This document shows, one piece after another, positions 51,072 to 59,257 of a DNA stretch of 64,000 nt; the stretch's first letter is position 1, and the number at the start of each line of letters is the position of its first letter. The stretch spans positions 1,302,001-1,366,000 of the forward strand of contig NZ_JACHMS010000001.1 of assembly GCF_014205055.1 (NCBI RefSeq), written 5' to 3'. The DNA comes from Streptomyces luteogriseus (lineage in GTDB: Bacteria; Actinomycetota; Actinomycetes; Streptomycetales; Streptomycetaceae). The position numbers and the translations under genes are program-made. Below the pieces are notes generated by a model that was not told the DNA's origin, ran no database searches, and saw nothing but the letters and a program-made list of their open reading frames with translations.

Positions 51072-52001
51072 TCAGCCGCGCAGGGCGATCAGCCGCCGCC
51101 GGGCCGGCCCCAGCGCCCGGCCGCGGTTCAGCAGACCTGACCAGGGATGGGTGCGGGCCTGCTCGACGGCGTCGGCGATGGTCCAGCGGCGGGCGTTCAG
51201 CTCCGGCTCGTCGAGCTGGCCCCAGGTGATGGGGGTGGCCACCGGCGCACCCGGGCGGGGCCGGACCGTGTAGGGCGCGACGGCGGTCTGGGCGTAGGCG
51301 TTGCGCTGGATGTCGAGATAGAGCCGCTCGCCGCGCTCCTTCTTGCGGGCGGCGGTGGTGAGCCGGTCGGGGTGCGCGGCGGCGAGGGTGTCGGCGACGT
51401 CCCGGGCGAAGGCGCGTACCTCGTCGAAGTCGTGGCGACCGTTCAGGGGCACGATCACGTGCAGCCCGCGCGAGCCCGTGGTCATCAGCGCCGAGGGCAG
51501 TTCCAGCTCGTCGAGCAGCTCCCCGAGCAGCCGGGCGGCCTCGCGCACGGCCTCGAAGTCGTCGCCCGCCGGGTCGAGGTCGAAGACCAGCCGGTCGGGG
51601 TGGTCGACACTGCCGGTGCGGGACAGCCAGCGGTGCAGGGTGATGCTCGCCTGGTCGGCCAGGTAGAGCAGGGTGGCGGTGTCGTCGCACACGGCGTGGC
51701 AGACGGTGCCGCCCTCCTTGGCCAGCTCGACGCGGGTGATCCACTCCGGGTAGTGGTCGGGAGTGTTCTTCTGCATGAACGTGGGCCCGTCGAGGCCGTC
51801 CGGATGCCGCTCCAGCATCAGCGGCCGGCCGCGCAGGTGCGGCAGCATGAAGGGCGCCACGGCCCGGTAGAAGTCCACCAGGTCGCCCTTGGTGTACTCC
51901 TTGGCGTCGCCGCCGCCGGGGAAGAGCACCTTGTCCGGCCGGTGCACCTCCACCGTGCGGCGGCCCGCCCGCACCCTGCGTGTGCCGTCGCCGCCGCTCA
52001 C
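51072..52001 (-). CDS. LigD-type DNA repair polymerase (PrimPol domain only)
   Basis: In this 309-residue protein an archaeo-eukaryotic primase fold covers the whole length: Lys24 in VHRPDKVLFP, FDLDPAGDDF with metal aspartates 141 and 143, TGSRGLHVIVPL with Ser177/His181, and LYLDIQRN with Asp230. These are the motifs of the LigD polymerase domain, which fills gaps with ribonucleotides during non-homologous end joining. The ligase and phosphoesterase domains are absent and no ku gene is near. The GTG start overlaps the transketolase stop. Confidence 0.9.
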   Translation of the reverse strand: MSGGDGTRRVRAGRRTVEVHRPDKVLFPGGGDAKEYTKGDLVDFYRAVAPFMLPHLRGRPLMLERHPDGLDGPTFMQKNTPDHYPEWITRVELAKEGGTVCHAVCDDTATLLYLADQASITLHRWLSRTGSVDHPDRLVFDLDPAGDDFEAVREAARLLGELLDELELPSALMTTGSRGLHVIVPLNGRHDFDEVRAFARDVADTLAAAHPDRLTTAARKKERGERLYLDIQRNAYAQTAVAPYTVRPRPGAPVATPITWGQLDEPELNARRWTIADAVEQARTHPWSGLLNRGRALGPARRRLIALRG

Positions 52002-53845
52002 CGCACGACCGCCTCCTCCACCAGCAGCCGCCCGGCCGCCGCGATGGACTCCGCGTCGATGCCCGAGGCGCGCAGCTGCTCCTCCGGGGACGCCGAGCCC
52101 GGCATGGTCCGCACGCCGAGCCGCACCAGGCGCGGTACGGGACGCCCGTCGGTGAAGGCGTCGAGGATCGCGTCGCCGATGCCGCCCTCGGGGTGGTGGT
52201 CCTCCACGGTCACCAGGCAGCCGGTCTCCTCGGCGGCCCGGCGCAGGGTGGCCCGGTCGACGGGCTTCACGGAGTACAGGTCGATCACCCGCACCGCGAT
52301 GCCCTCCTGCTCCAGTGCCTCGGCGGCGGCCAGTGCCTCGTGCACGGTGACGCCCGCCGCGACGAGGGTCAGGCGGTCCTGGCCGGAGGAGCGCAGCACC
52401 TTGCTGCCGCCGACCGGGAACTCCTCGTCGGGGCCGTAGATCACCGGGCTCTCGCCGCGCGAGGTGCGCAGGTAGCGGACGCCCTCCAGTCCGGCCATCG
52501 CGCCGACGAGCCGCGCGGTCTGGTTGGCGTCGCACGGGTACAGCACGGTCGAGCCGTGCACCGCCCGCATCATCGCCAGGTCCTCCAGGCCCATCTGGCT
52601 GGGCCCGTCCTCGCCGATGGCGACACCCGCGTGTGAGCCGACGAGGTTGATGCCGGCGCCGCTGACGGAAGCCATCCGTACGAAGTCGTAGGCCCGGGTC
52701 AGGAACGCCGCGAACGTGGCCGCGTACGGCACCCAGCCGCGGGACGCGAGGCCGACGGCCGAGGCGACCAGCTGCTGCTCGGCGATGTAGCACTCGAAGT
52801 AGCGGTCGGGGTGCTCCTTGGCGAAGAACTCGGCGCGGGTGGAGTCGCCGACCTCGCCGTCCAGGGCGACGATGTCGCCGCGGCCGGTGCCGAGGGCGGT
52901 GAGCGCCTCGCCGAAGGCGTTGCGGGTGGCGACCTCCTCGCCCTTGTCCCACCTCGGGAGCTCGAAGTCCCCGGTGTGGACGGAGTGCAGCATGCGGGCG
53001 GCGGGCGGTTCCTGCACCTGAACCCGGATGTCGCGCGGGCCGCCGAGTGCGGTGATGGCCTCCTCGGCCTCCGGCAGCGGCTTGCCGTGCAGGCCCTCAC
53101 GGTCCTGGACGCCCTCGACGCCCTTGCCCTTGAGCGTGCGGGCGAGGATCGCGGTGGGCTGGCCCTTGGTGGACGCGGCCTCGCCATAGGCGCGGTCGAC
53201 GGCGTCCACGTCGTGGCCGTCGACCTCGATGGTGTGCCAGTCGAAGGCCTGGAAGCGGCGGGCGTAGGCGTCCAGGTCGTGGCCGTGCCGGGTGGGGCCG
53301 CGCTGGCCGAGCCGGTTGACGTCGACGATCACGGTGAGGTTGTCCAGGTGCTCGTACCCGGCGTGCTCGGCGGCCTCCCACACGGATCCCTCGGCCAGCT
53401 CGCTGTCGCCGCACAGCACCCAGGTGCGGTAGCCGGTGCGGTCGAGCCGCTTGCCGGCCAGCGCGATGCCGACTCCGACGGGCAGGCCCTGCCCAAGTGA
53501 CCCGGTGGCCGTCTCGACCCACGGCAGGCGCTGCGGGGTGGGGTGCCCTTCGAGGCGGCTGCCCAGCTTGCGGAAGGTGAGCAGTTCCTCGTCGTCGATG
53601 GCGCCGGCCGCCTTGTACGCGGAGTACAGCAGTGGGGAGGCGTGGCCCTTGGAGAGGACGAAGCGGTCGTTGCCGGGGTGGGCGGGGCGGTCGAAGTCGT
53701 AGCGGAGGTGGTGCGCGAGCAGGACGGCCATCAGGTCGGCCGCGGACATCGAGGACGTCGGGTGCCCGGAGCCCGCCGCGGCGGCGGCGCGGACACTGTC
53801 CACTCGCAGCTGCTGTCCGAGGTCGGTGAGTTCACCGGTGTTCAT
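51998..53845 (-). CDS. Transketolase
   Basis: This 615-residue transketolase has TPP-binding segments GSGHPTSSMSAADLMAVLL and CGDSELAEGSVWEAAEHAGY, the pyrimidine domain (~315-490: SHAGVAIGEDGPSQMGLEDL) and the C-terminal domain (~500-615). It moves two-carbon units in the pentose phosphate pathway. At about 615 residues it is shorter than the ~690-residue housekeeping TktA type, and resembles the metazoan-like or second-copy bacterial forms. ATGA overlap with the oxidoreductase upstream and GTGA overlap with ligD downstream make a tight three-gene operon. Confidence 0.92.
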   Translation of the reverse strand: MNTGELTDLGQQLRVDSVRAAAAAGSGHPTSSMSAADLMAVLLAHHLRYDFDRPAHPGNDRFVLSKGHASPLLYSAYKAAGAIDDEELLTFRKLGSRLEGHPTPQRLPWVETATGSLGQGLPVGVGIALAGKRLDRTGYRTWVLCGDSELAEGSVWEAAEHAGYEHLDNLTVIVDVNRLGQRGPTRHGHDLDAYARRFQAFDWHTIEVDGHDVDAVDRAYGEAASTKGQPTAILARTLKGKGVEGVQDREGLHGKPLPEAEEAITALGGPRDIRVQVQEPPAARMLHSVHTGDFELPRWDKGEEVATRNAFGEALTALGTGRGDIVALDGEVGDSTRAEFFAKEHPDRYFECYIAEQQLVASAVGLASRGWVPYAATFAAFLTRAYDFVRMASVSGAGINLVGSHAGVAIGEDGPSQMGLEDLAMMRAVHGSTVLYPCDANQTARLVGAMAGLEGVRYLRTSRGESPVIYGPDEEFPVGGSKVLRSSGQDRLTLVAAGVTVHEALAAAEALEQEGIAVRVIDLYSVKPVDRATLRRAAEETGCLVTVEDHHPEGGIGDAILDAFTDGRPVPRLVRLGVRTMPGSASPEEQLRASGIDAESIAAAGRLLVEEAVVR

Positions 53846-55848
53846 GAGTCTCCTTTCGCGGAGTCTTCCGTGACGTCGGTTCGTTTGACCGGGCCGGGGG
53901 CAGGGTGGCCCGCAGACGGCCGGCCGGGCGGGGGTGGTCCGGGGGCGGGCTGGTTCTTGGCAGGCTCACCACCGGGCTGGTTCTTGGCGGGCTCACCACC
54001 GGGCTGGTTCTTGGCAGGCTCACCACCGGGCTGGTTCTTGGCAGGCTCACCACCGGGCTGGTTCTTGGCAGGCTCACCACCAGGCTGGTTCTTGGCAGGC
54101 TCACCACCAGGCTCATTCCTGGCGGACACACCGCCTGGCTCATTCCTGGCGGGCACACCACCCGCCTGGTTCTTGCCCGGTTCGCCGCGGGGCTGATTCC
54201 TCGCCGGCTCACCACCCGCCTGGTTCCTGGACAGCTCGCCGCGGGGTCCCGCGGCCGGGCGGCCCTTCGCCGTCTCGGCCTCCGAGCGCAACTCCGCGGA
54301 CCCGGAGCCGGGTCGGCCCGTGGCCGGGCGGCCCTTCGCCGTTTCCCACTCGGAGCGTGGCTGCGCGGCCCCGGATCCGGGCCGTACCTGCGTCGCCCCG
54401 GATCCGGGCCGCCCCTTCGCGGGCTCATCGTCGGGCCGGGCAGGGCCCGGCCCTCCGGCGCCGGTGCCCCCGTCGCCGGTGTCGGCCGCGAGCGCCGCCC
54501 CCGGCCCGGACCGGGCGCTCGTGTCCTGCCCTCGCCCGGGCCCGCCCGGCACCCGGGCCACCTCGGGCGACGACGTGTCCAGCGGCACCGACCAGGACCG
54601 TACGAGCCCCAACTGCACGGCCTGGCGCGGCAGTACGGCGTCCAGCAGCCAGTCGGCCGCGACCCGCACGCGGTTGCCGGGCATCGCGGCGAGGTGGTAA
54701 CCCCGCGTCACCGCACCCGCGGGTACGCCGGACAGAGCCACGCCGAGCGGGTTGGCAGCGGCTTTCGCCCCGCCCAGGTCGACGACGAAGCCCAGATCGC
54801 GGTGACGGTACGGCGTGCGCGCCCCGCCGAGACCGAGCGACGCGGCGACGTTCTCCGCCGCGACCTTGCCGTGCCGCCAGGCGTGCTGCGCGGTCATCGG
54901 CGTATAGCTCCCCGGATTCGACAGATCGGGTACGGCGGCCACGTCGCCGCAGGCGAACAGCTCCGGCCGACCCGGCACCCGCAGATGCGGGTCGACGAGC
55001 AGCCGCCCCTTCTCCATGGGCAGCCCGAGGGACTCGACCAGTGGGTCGGGACGCACGCCCACGCACCACACCAGCGTCCGGCTCTCGACGAACTCGCCGT
55101 CGGTCAGCAGGACCCCGTCGTGCGTGGCCTCCTTCACGGAGGTCCCCATGCGCACGTCCACACCCCGCTGCCGCAGCACCCGGTCGGCGGTGGCGGACAG
55201 CTTCCCGTCCATCTCGGGCAGCACCCGCGGCGCCACGTCCAGCAGCATCCAGCGCGGCCGCATGCCCCGCCGCAGCGGGTGCTTGCGCACCTGCGCGTCG
55301 GTGAACATCTGCCCGTGCGCGGCGACCTCCGTGCCGGTGTATCCCGCGCCGACCACGACGAAGGTGCACCGCGCGGCGCACGTCCTGGCATCGTCCGCGG
55401 ACGCCGCGAGTTCCACCTGCCGGGTCACGTGGTCACGCAGGTACAGCGCCTCGGGAAGGCCCCGGAAGCCGTGCGCGTGCTCGGCGACCCCGGGGATCGG
55501 CAGCAGCTTGTTGACGCTGCCCGCGGCGAGCACCAGTCGGTCGTAGGCGAGGGTGCCGCCCTCCCCCTCGGGGCCGGTGTAGTGCAGCGTCCGGTCGTCG
55601 AGGTCGATCCGGTCGGCCTCGCCCAGCACCAGCCGGACGTCCGGCAGCGAGTCCGAGAGGGAGACCGTGACCCGGCGGGGCTCCAGGATGCCGGCGGCGA
55701 CCTGGGGCAGCAGGGGCAGGTACAGGAAGTAGTCGGTCGGGTTCAGCAGGGTGATGTGGGCCCGGCCCCGGGTGAGCCGGGACAGGGTGCGGGCCGTGCG
55801 GAAGCCGGCGAAGCCGGCACCGACGATCAGGATGCGGGGTCGACTCAC
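53842..55848 (-). CDS. NDH-2-type FAD-dependent oxidoreductase with repetitive C-terminal tail
   Basis: In this 668-residue protein residues 1-~410 form a two-dinucleotide-fold flavoprotein: ILIVGAGFAGFRTARTL, FVVVGAGYTGTEVAAHGQMF, ACGDVAAVPDLSNPG. It resembles type II NADH dehydrogenases, which pass electrons to quinones without pumping protons. The remaining ~250 residues are Pro/Gly/Lys/Glu-rich, with KGRPxxGRPGSG repeats followed by eleven nine-residue units (consensus PGGEPAKNQ). That tail is not in the family and is likely disordered. First gene of the oxidoreductase-transketolase-ligD operon. Confidence 0.85.
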   Translation of the reverse strand: MSRPRILIVGAGFAGFRTARTLSRLTRGRAHITLLNPTDYFLYLPLLPQVAAGILEPRRVTVSLSDSLPDVRLVLGEADRIDLDDRTLHYTGPEGEGGTLAYDRLVLAAGSVNKLLPIPGVAEHAHGFRGLPEALYLRDHVTRQVELAASADDARTCAARCTFVVVGAGYTGTEVAAHGQMFTDAQVRKHPLRRGMRPRWMLLDVAPRVLPEMDGKLSATADRVLRQRGVDVRMGTSVKEATHDGVLLTDGEFVESRTLVWCVGVRPDPLVESLGLPMEKGRLLVDPHLRVPGRPELFACGDVAAVPDLSNPGSYTPMTAQHAWRHGKVAAENVAASLGLGGARTPYRHRDLGFVVDLGGAKAAANPLGVALSGVPAGAVTRGYHLAAMPGNRVRVAADWLLDAVLPRQAVQLGLVRSWSVPLDTSSPEVARVPGGPGRGQDTSARSGPGAALAADTGDGGTGAGGPGPARPDDEPAKGRPGSGATQVRPGSGAAQPRSEWETAKGRPATGRPGSGSAELRSEAETAKGRPAAGPRGELSRNQAGGEPARNQPRGEPGKNQAGGVPARNEPGGVSARNEPGGEPAKNQPGGEPAKNQPGGEPAKNQPGGEPAKNQPGGEPAKNQPGGEPAKNQPAPGPPPPGRPSAGHPAPGPVKRTDVTEDSAKGDS
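53950..54246. repeat. 27-bp coding minisatellite, eleven units
   Basis: Eleven head-to-tail 27-bp units run exactly from 53950 to 54246 with no break. Six at the left (plus-strand order) are nearly identical (CTGGTTCTTGGCAGGCTC + ACCACCGGG or ACCACCAGG); the right-hand five have drifted. They encode PGGEPAKNQ and variants in the oxidoreductase tail. The copy number probably changes between strains by slippage. Confidence 0.93.
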
Positions 55849-55953
55849 GGTCGCTCGCCTCCGGCGCTGTCGCGTAGCTCGGGAGCCTTCCGCGTCCCCC
55901 TGGCCAGGGCACCCAAACCCCGGCCGGGGCGCGCGCTCCCCCGCACGCCGCCG

Positions 55954-55977
55954 GTTTCCGACCCCGCGCCCGGGTAC
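55954..55977 (+). promoter_or_regulatory. Sigma-B-type promoter upstream of F420-type oxidoreductase
   Basis: GTTT (55954-55957), 14 bases, GGGTAC (55972-55977) is an exact match to the GTTT-N14-GGGTAC sigma-B form. It ends 44 bases before the ATG at 56022. Confidence 0.75.
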
Positions 55978-56021
55978 CCGGTGCGGGATACGGACCGCCG
56001 ACGTCGCGGAGGCACTCCCCC

Positions 56022-56984
56022 ATGCCCGAGTACGGATACTTCCTCTCGTGTGAGCAGTACGGACCCGCCGAGCTGATCGAGCAGGCGCGGATGGCCGAAC
56101 AGGCCGGTTTCCAGGCGCTGTGGATCTCGGACCACTACCACCCGTGGAACGACGAGCAGGGCCAGAGCCCGTTCGTGTGGTCGGTGATCGGCGCGCTCTC
56201 CGAGGCCGTGTCCCTGCCGATCGAGACGGCCGTGACCTGCCCCACCGTGCGCATGCACCCGGCGGTGGTGGCGCACGCCGCGGCGACCAGCGCGGTGATG
56301 ACGAACAACCGCTTCCGGCTCGGCGTCGGCTCCGGCGAGGCGCTCAACGAGCACATCCTGGGCGATCACTGGCCGCCGGCCCACGTGCGGCTGGACATGC
56401 TGGAGGAGGCGATCCAGGTGATGCGCCGGCTGTTCACCGGCGAGGAGGTGAACCACCACGGACCGCACTACACGGTCGAGAACGCCAGGCTGTACACCGT
56501 CCCGGACGAGCCGATCCCGATCGACATCTCCGGCTTCGGCCCGGCCGCGACGCAGCTCGCGTCCCGTGTGGGCGACGGCTACATCACCGTGTCGCCGGAC
56601 GAGGCGATGGTGGAGCAGTACCGCAAGGGCGGGGGCGGCGGAAAGCTCGTCAGCGGCGGCACCAAGGTCTGCTACGACACCGACAAGGACGAGGCCGTAC
56701 GGACCGTCCACCGGCTCTGGGCCAACGAGCAGCTGCCGGGCGAGCTCGGCCAGGTGCTGCCCTCCCCCAAGCACTTCGAGCAGGCGCAGCAGCTCGTCAC
56801 CGAGGACATGGTGCGCGGGAACCGGGTGTGCGGCGACGACCTGGACGAGCACGTGGCGGAGCTGAAGCAGTTCGCCGACGCGGGTTTCGACCGGGTCTAT
56901 GTGAACCAGATCGGCCCGGACCTGCGCGGCTTCTTCGACTTCTACCGCACGAAGGTGCTGCCGCAGCTCCAGCAGGCCGTGTGA
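56022..56984 (+). CDS. LLM-class F420-dependent oxidoreductase (TIGR03557-like)
   Basis: This 320-residue bacterial luciferase-like barrel has YFLSCEQYGPAELIEQARMA, WISDHYHPWNDEQGQSPFVW, LGVGSGEALNEHILGDHWPP and GFGPAATQLASRVGDGYITV. This is the pattern of the F420-dependent glucose-6-phosphate dehydrogenase-like group, which uses deazaflavin F420; the substrate is not known here. A full-consensus sigma-B-type promoter precedes it. Its TGA stop (56982-56984) is followed in the same frame by 133 more open codons that encode a coiled coil (see next entry). Confidence 0.88.
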   Translation: MPEYGYFLSCEQYGPAELIEQARMAEQAGFQALWISDHYHPWNDEQGQSPFVWSVIGALSEAVSLPIETAVTCPTVRMHPAVVAHAAATSAVMTNNRFRLGVGSGEALNEHILGDHWPPAHVRLDMLEEAIQVMRRLFTGEEVNHHGPHYTVENARLYTVPDEPIPIDISGFGPAATQLASRVGDGYITVSPDEAMVEQYRKGGGGGKLVSGGTKVCYDTDKDEAVRTVHRLWANEQLPGELGQVLPSPKHFEQAQQLVTEDMVRGNRVCGDDLDEHVAELKQFADAGFDRVYVNQIGPDLRGFFDFYRTKVLPQLQQAV

Positions 56985-57386
56985 CGTCCCGGGCGGGAGG
57001 CGGACCGGGACGCCTGGAGTCGCCCGCATGCCGAAGCCGCGCGTCGCGAGGCCAGTGAGCGGGACACGGCGGACATCGAGCGGGACACGGCGGACATCGA
57101 GCGGGACGCGGCGGAGATCGAACGGGCCGAGGCGGAGATCGAACGGGCCGAGGCCGCCGAGCGGCTGGAGGCGGCCACCCACTTGACCGCCGCCGCGCAT
57201 GCCGACCGGGCCGGTCGGCTGCGCGCGGAAGCGGCCGTGCTGCTCCGCTTCCTCGATGACGCCGAGGAGGGCGAGGGCGCCGCCGCCGGCGCACAGCGGG
57301 CGGACGTCGCCGCCGGTGCGCAGTGGACTAGCGGCGGACGAGTCCCGCCAGCCTGCGTGCCGCCAGGACGCCCGCTCCCGCGGTGA
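56985..57386 (+). pseudogene. Coiled-coil frame without a start codon, in frame after the LLM gene's TGA
   Basis: From 56985 the reading frame of the LLM gene stays open for 133 codons after its TGA, with almost every third base G or C. It encodes five heptad-like units (ERDTADI, ERDTADI, ERDAAEI, ERAEAEI, ERAEAAE) and then RLEAATHLTAAAHADRAGRL and an Ala-rich end. No ATG, GTG or TTG lies in frame before the TTG at 57183. So it is a decayed gene that lost its start, a gene with an unusual start, or a read-through extension. The end overlaps the SDR gene. Confidence 0.6.
57057..57161. repeat. Five 21-bp tandem units encoding a heptad repeat
   Basis: Units at 57057, 57078, 57099, 57120 and 57141: the first two (GAGCGGGACACGGCGGACATC) are identical, the others drift (ACG to GCG, GAC to GAG, and so on). 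The 21-bp period equals seven residues, as a coiled coil requires. Confidence 0.85.
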
Positions 57387-58359
57387 GGGCCGCGCCCAGC
57401 CGGCCGCGGTTGCGCGACAGCCACTGCTGCGGGCTGTCGCCGGTGGACTCGTCGTCGAAGCGTCCGTGTGCGCCGAAGTCCCGGCCGTGCGGGCCGTCCG
57501 CCGGCGACCAGAGGTTCGCGGGACCGTCGGGCCGGCCCGCCTCCTGCTGCGCGTCGACATTGGTGCGGGCCAGGTAGCGGTCGAGCAGCCCGGGGACCAC
57601 GGCGTTGGCGATGAGCGTCGCGGCGGTGGAGCCGCCCACCCAGTACTCCCGGCGCCGCGCGTGCGACGCCGCGTGCACGATCGCCCGGGCCGCGACCTCC
57701 GGCTGGTACACCGGCGCCACGGGCCGTGCCCGCCCGGGCATCCGGTTCAGCACCCAGTCGAACTGCGGGGTGTTGAGGCCCGGCAACTGCACCATCGTCG
57801 TCCGCACCCCGCTGCGCGCGTGCAGCAGCTCGCAGCGCAGCGACTCGTTGAACCCTTGGATCGCGTGCTTGGCCCCGCAGTACGCCGCCTGCAGGGGAAT
57901 GCCCCGGTAGGCGAGCGCGGAGCCGACCTGCACGATCGTGCCGCGGTCGCGCGGCAGCATGTGGCGCAGGGCGGCGCGGGTGCCGAACACATAGCCCAGG
58001 TAGGTCACTTCGGTCACGCGCCGGAACTCGTCCGGGGTGACTTCCGTGAACGGCGCGAACACTCCGGTGAAGGCGTTGTTGACCCAGACGTCGATGTGGC
58101 CGTACGCGTCGATGACCTGCTGGGCGGCGTCGTCGACGGCCTTGGCGTCGGAGACGTCGACGCCGATGACGAGCGCCTCGCCGCCGGCGCGCTCGACCTC
58201 GTCCGCCGCGGCGGCGAGTCCCTCACGCCCGCGGGCGAGCAGGGCGACCTTGTCGCCGCGGGCGGCGAAGGCCCGGACGGTGGCCCGTCCGACCCCGCCG
58301 CTGGCTCCGGTCACCACGACCACACGGCCGCGCTCGTGCGATGTCGCTTCCTTGCGCAC
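57328..58359 (-). CDS. SDR-family oxidoreductase with C-terminal membrane-proximal tail
   Basis: In this 343-residue protein the cofactor motif TGASGGVG is at 17-24, the NNA motif at 94-96, and the catalytic Ser147, Tyr160 and Lys164 (VGSALAYRG, AYCGAK) are all present. The enzyme core ends near residue 255. The last ~85 residues include a polar stretch and a short hydrophobic end (RLGAALTAGAGVLAARRLAG), found in many actinobacterial SDRs of this kind. The start is GTG at 58357. The substrate is unknown. Its 3' end meets the coiled-coil frame. Confidence 0.87.
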   Translation of the reverse strand: MRKEATSHERGRVVVVTGASGGVGRATVRAFAARGDKVALLARGREGLAAAADEVERAGGEALVIGVDVSDAKAVDDAAQQVIDAYGHIDVWVNNAFTGVFAPFTEVTPDEFRRVTEVTYLGYVFGTRAALRHMLPRDRGTIVQVGSALAYRGIPLQAAYCGAKHAIQGFNESLRCELLHARSGVRTTMVQLPGLNTPQFDWVLNRMPGRARPVAPVYQPEVAARAIVHAASHARRREYWVGGSTAATLIANAVVPGLLDRYLARTNVDAQQEAGRPDGPANLWSPADGPHGRDFGAHGRFDDESTGDSPQQWLSRNRGRLGAALTAGAGVLAARRLAGLVRR

Positions 58360-58365
58360 CCGGTA

Positions 58366-58845
58366 TCACGCCCTGCGGTGGGGTACGTCCGGGGCCTCCG
58401 ACGGCCGGGGGGGCACGGGGCCGGGGGTGGCCGCTCCGGCGGGCGGGGCCGGGGGCACGGGCGGGTACGGCATGCCGTCGGCCGCCCCGGCCGCGGTCCG
58501 ACGGGCGCTGTCCCCGCCCGGTGCCGTGCCGGACGCGTGGTCCGGGCCCGGCCGGGACGGCCGGGCCATGCCGCGCAGCACGTAGGCCAGGACCCCCAGG
58601 ACCACGGCGGTGATCAGCGCGGCCGCCCAGTCGGGCAGGCCGAGGGCGAGAGCCAGTCCCACGGCGAGCGCGAGGGCCGCGCCTGCGTACAGGGCCAGCG
58701 CGCCGGACGCGGCGTACAGCGCGGCCTTGCGGCGCTGCCTGCGCGTCTGCTCGCGCAGTTCGTCCCGCACGGTCTCGCGCGCCACCTGTGCCAGCTCGTC
58801 GACGAGATGCTTGTCCAGATGCTCCAGGTGATCCAACGGCTTCAT
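58366..58845 (-). CDS. Holin-X-like membrane protein
   Basis: In this 159-residue protein two adjacent hydrophobic helices (AALYAASGALALYAGAALAL and LPDWAAALITAVVLGVLAYV) follow a charged amphipathic N-terminus (DELAQVARETVRDELREQTR). The last ~65 residues are Pro/Gly-rich and disordered. The layout fits the actinobacterial phage-holin-X (PF07332) family, which is chromosomal in most Streptomyces and not necessarily phage-related. The ATG is at 58843-58845. There is no ribosome site; a sigma-B-type box lies 10-15 bases upstream, suggesting a nearly leaderless message. Confidence 0.75.
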   Translation of the reverse strand: MKPLDHLEHLDKHLVDELAQVARETVRDELREQTRRQRRKAALYAASGALALYAGAALALAVGLALALGLPDWAAALITAVVLGVLAYVLRGMARPSRPGPDHASGTAPGGDSARRTAAGAADGMPYPPVPPAPPAGAATPGPVPPRPSEAPDVPHRRA

Positions 58846-58855
58846 GCCCGGCCGG

Positions 58856-58880
58856 GTACCCTCGCCCCCCTTCCCGTAAC
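58856..58880 (-). promoter_or_regulatory. Sigma-B-type promoter for the holin-X-like gene
   Basis: On the minus strand GTTA (complement of 58877-58880), 15 bases, GGGTAC (complement of 58856-58861). Only the last -35 base differs from GNNT. The expected start of transcription would be 3-5 bases from the ATG. Confidence 0.45.
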
Positions 58881-58893
58881 TAGGCTCGGTGGC

Positions 58894-59241
58894 ATGGAGA
58901 TTCTGGGTGCCACACTGCGCGTCTGCGTCGACGACCTCGAGACCGCGATCCCCTTCTACGAGCGGCTGGCGGGCGGCAGAGCCCAGCGCTTCGAGCGGGG
59001 AGGTGTCCAGGTGGCGGCGATCGGCTGCTTCCTGCTGATGAGCGGCCCCCCGGCCGAACTCGAGGTGCTGCGCAAGGTCGCCGCGACGATCGCGGTGACG
59101 GATGTCGAGGAGACCCACAAGGTGCTGACCGAACTGGGAGCCCACATCGTGGCGGGCCCCATCGCCTCACCGGCGGGCCGCAACCTGATCGCCCTGCATC
59201 CGGACGGCTCGGTCTACGAGTACGTGGACCGCCAGGCGTAG
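58894..59241 (+). CDS. VOC/glyoxalase-superfamily protein
   Basis: The 115-residue protein is a single-module glyoxalase-like protein with the VOC start ATLRVCVDDLETAIPFYERL and AVTDVEETHKVLTELGAHIV, ending ALHPDGSVYEYVDRQ. Such folds bind metals or hydrophobic ligands and do many chemistries. The ATG at 58894 was chosen because relatives start MEILGATLRV; the longer upstream frame is antisense to the two preceding genes. It is divergent from the holin-X-like gene. Confidence 0.82.
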   Translation: MEILGATLRVCVDDLETAIPFYERLAGGRAQRFERGGVQVAAIGCFLLMSGPPAELEVLRKVAATIAVTDVEETHKVLTELGAHIVAGPIASPAGRNLIALHPDGSVYEYVDRQA

Positions 59242-59257
59242 GCGTCGCCGCCGGGGC

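Noticed and set aside
53950..54246. Possible CRISPR array (regular 27-bp repeats)
   Set aside because: Units are contiguous with no spacers and stay in frame with the oxidoreductase tail.
57028..57188. Short frame from the ATG inside the coiled-coil region
   Set aside because: Its product is a repetitive Arg/Ser/Gly string; the heptad frame shows far better codon bias.
58366..58845. Prophage because of a holin-like gene
   Set aside because: No other phage genes; holin-X-like proteins are ordinary chromosomal genes in actinobacteria.
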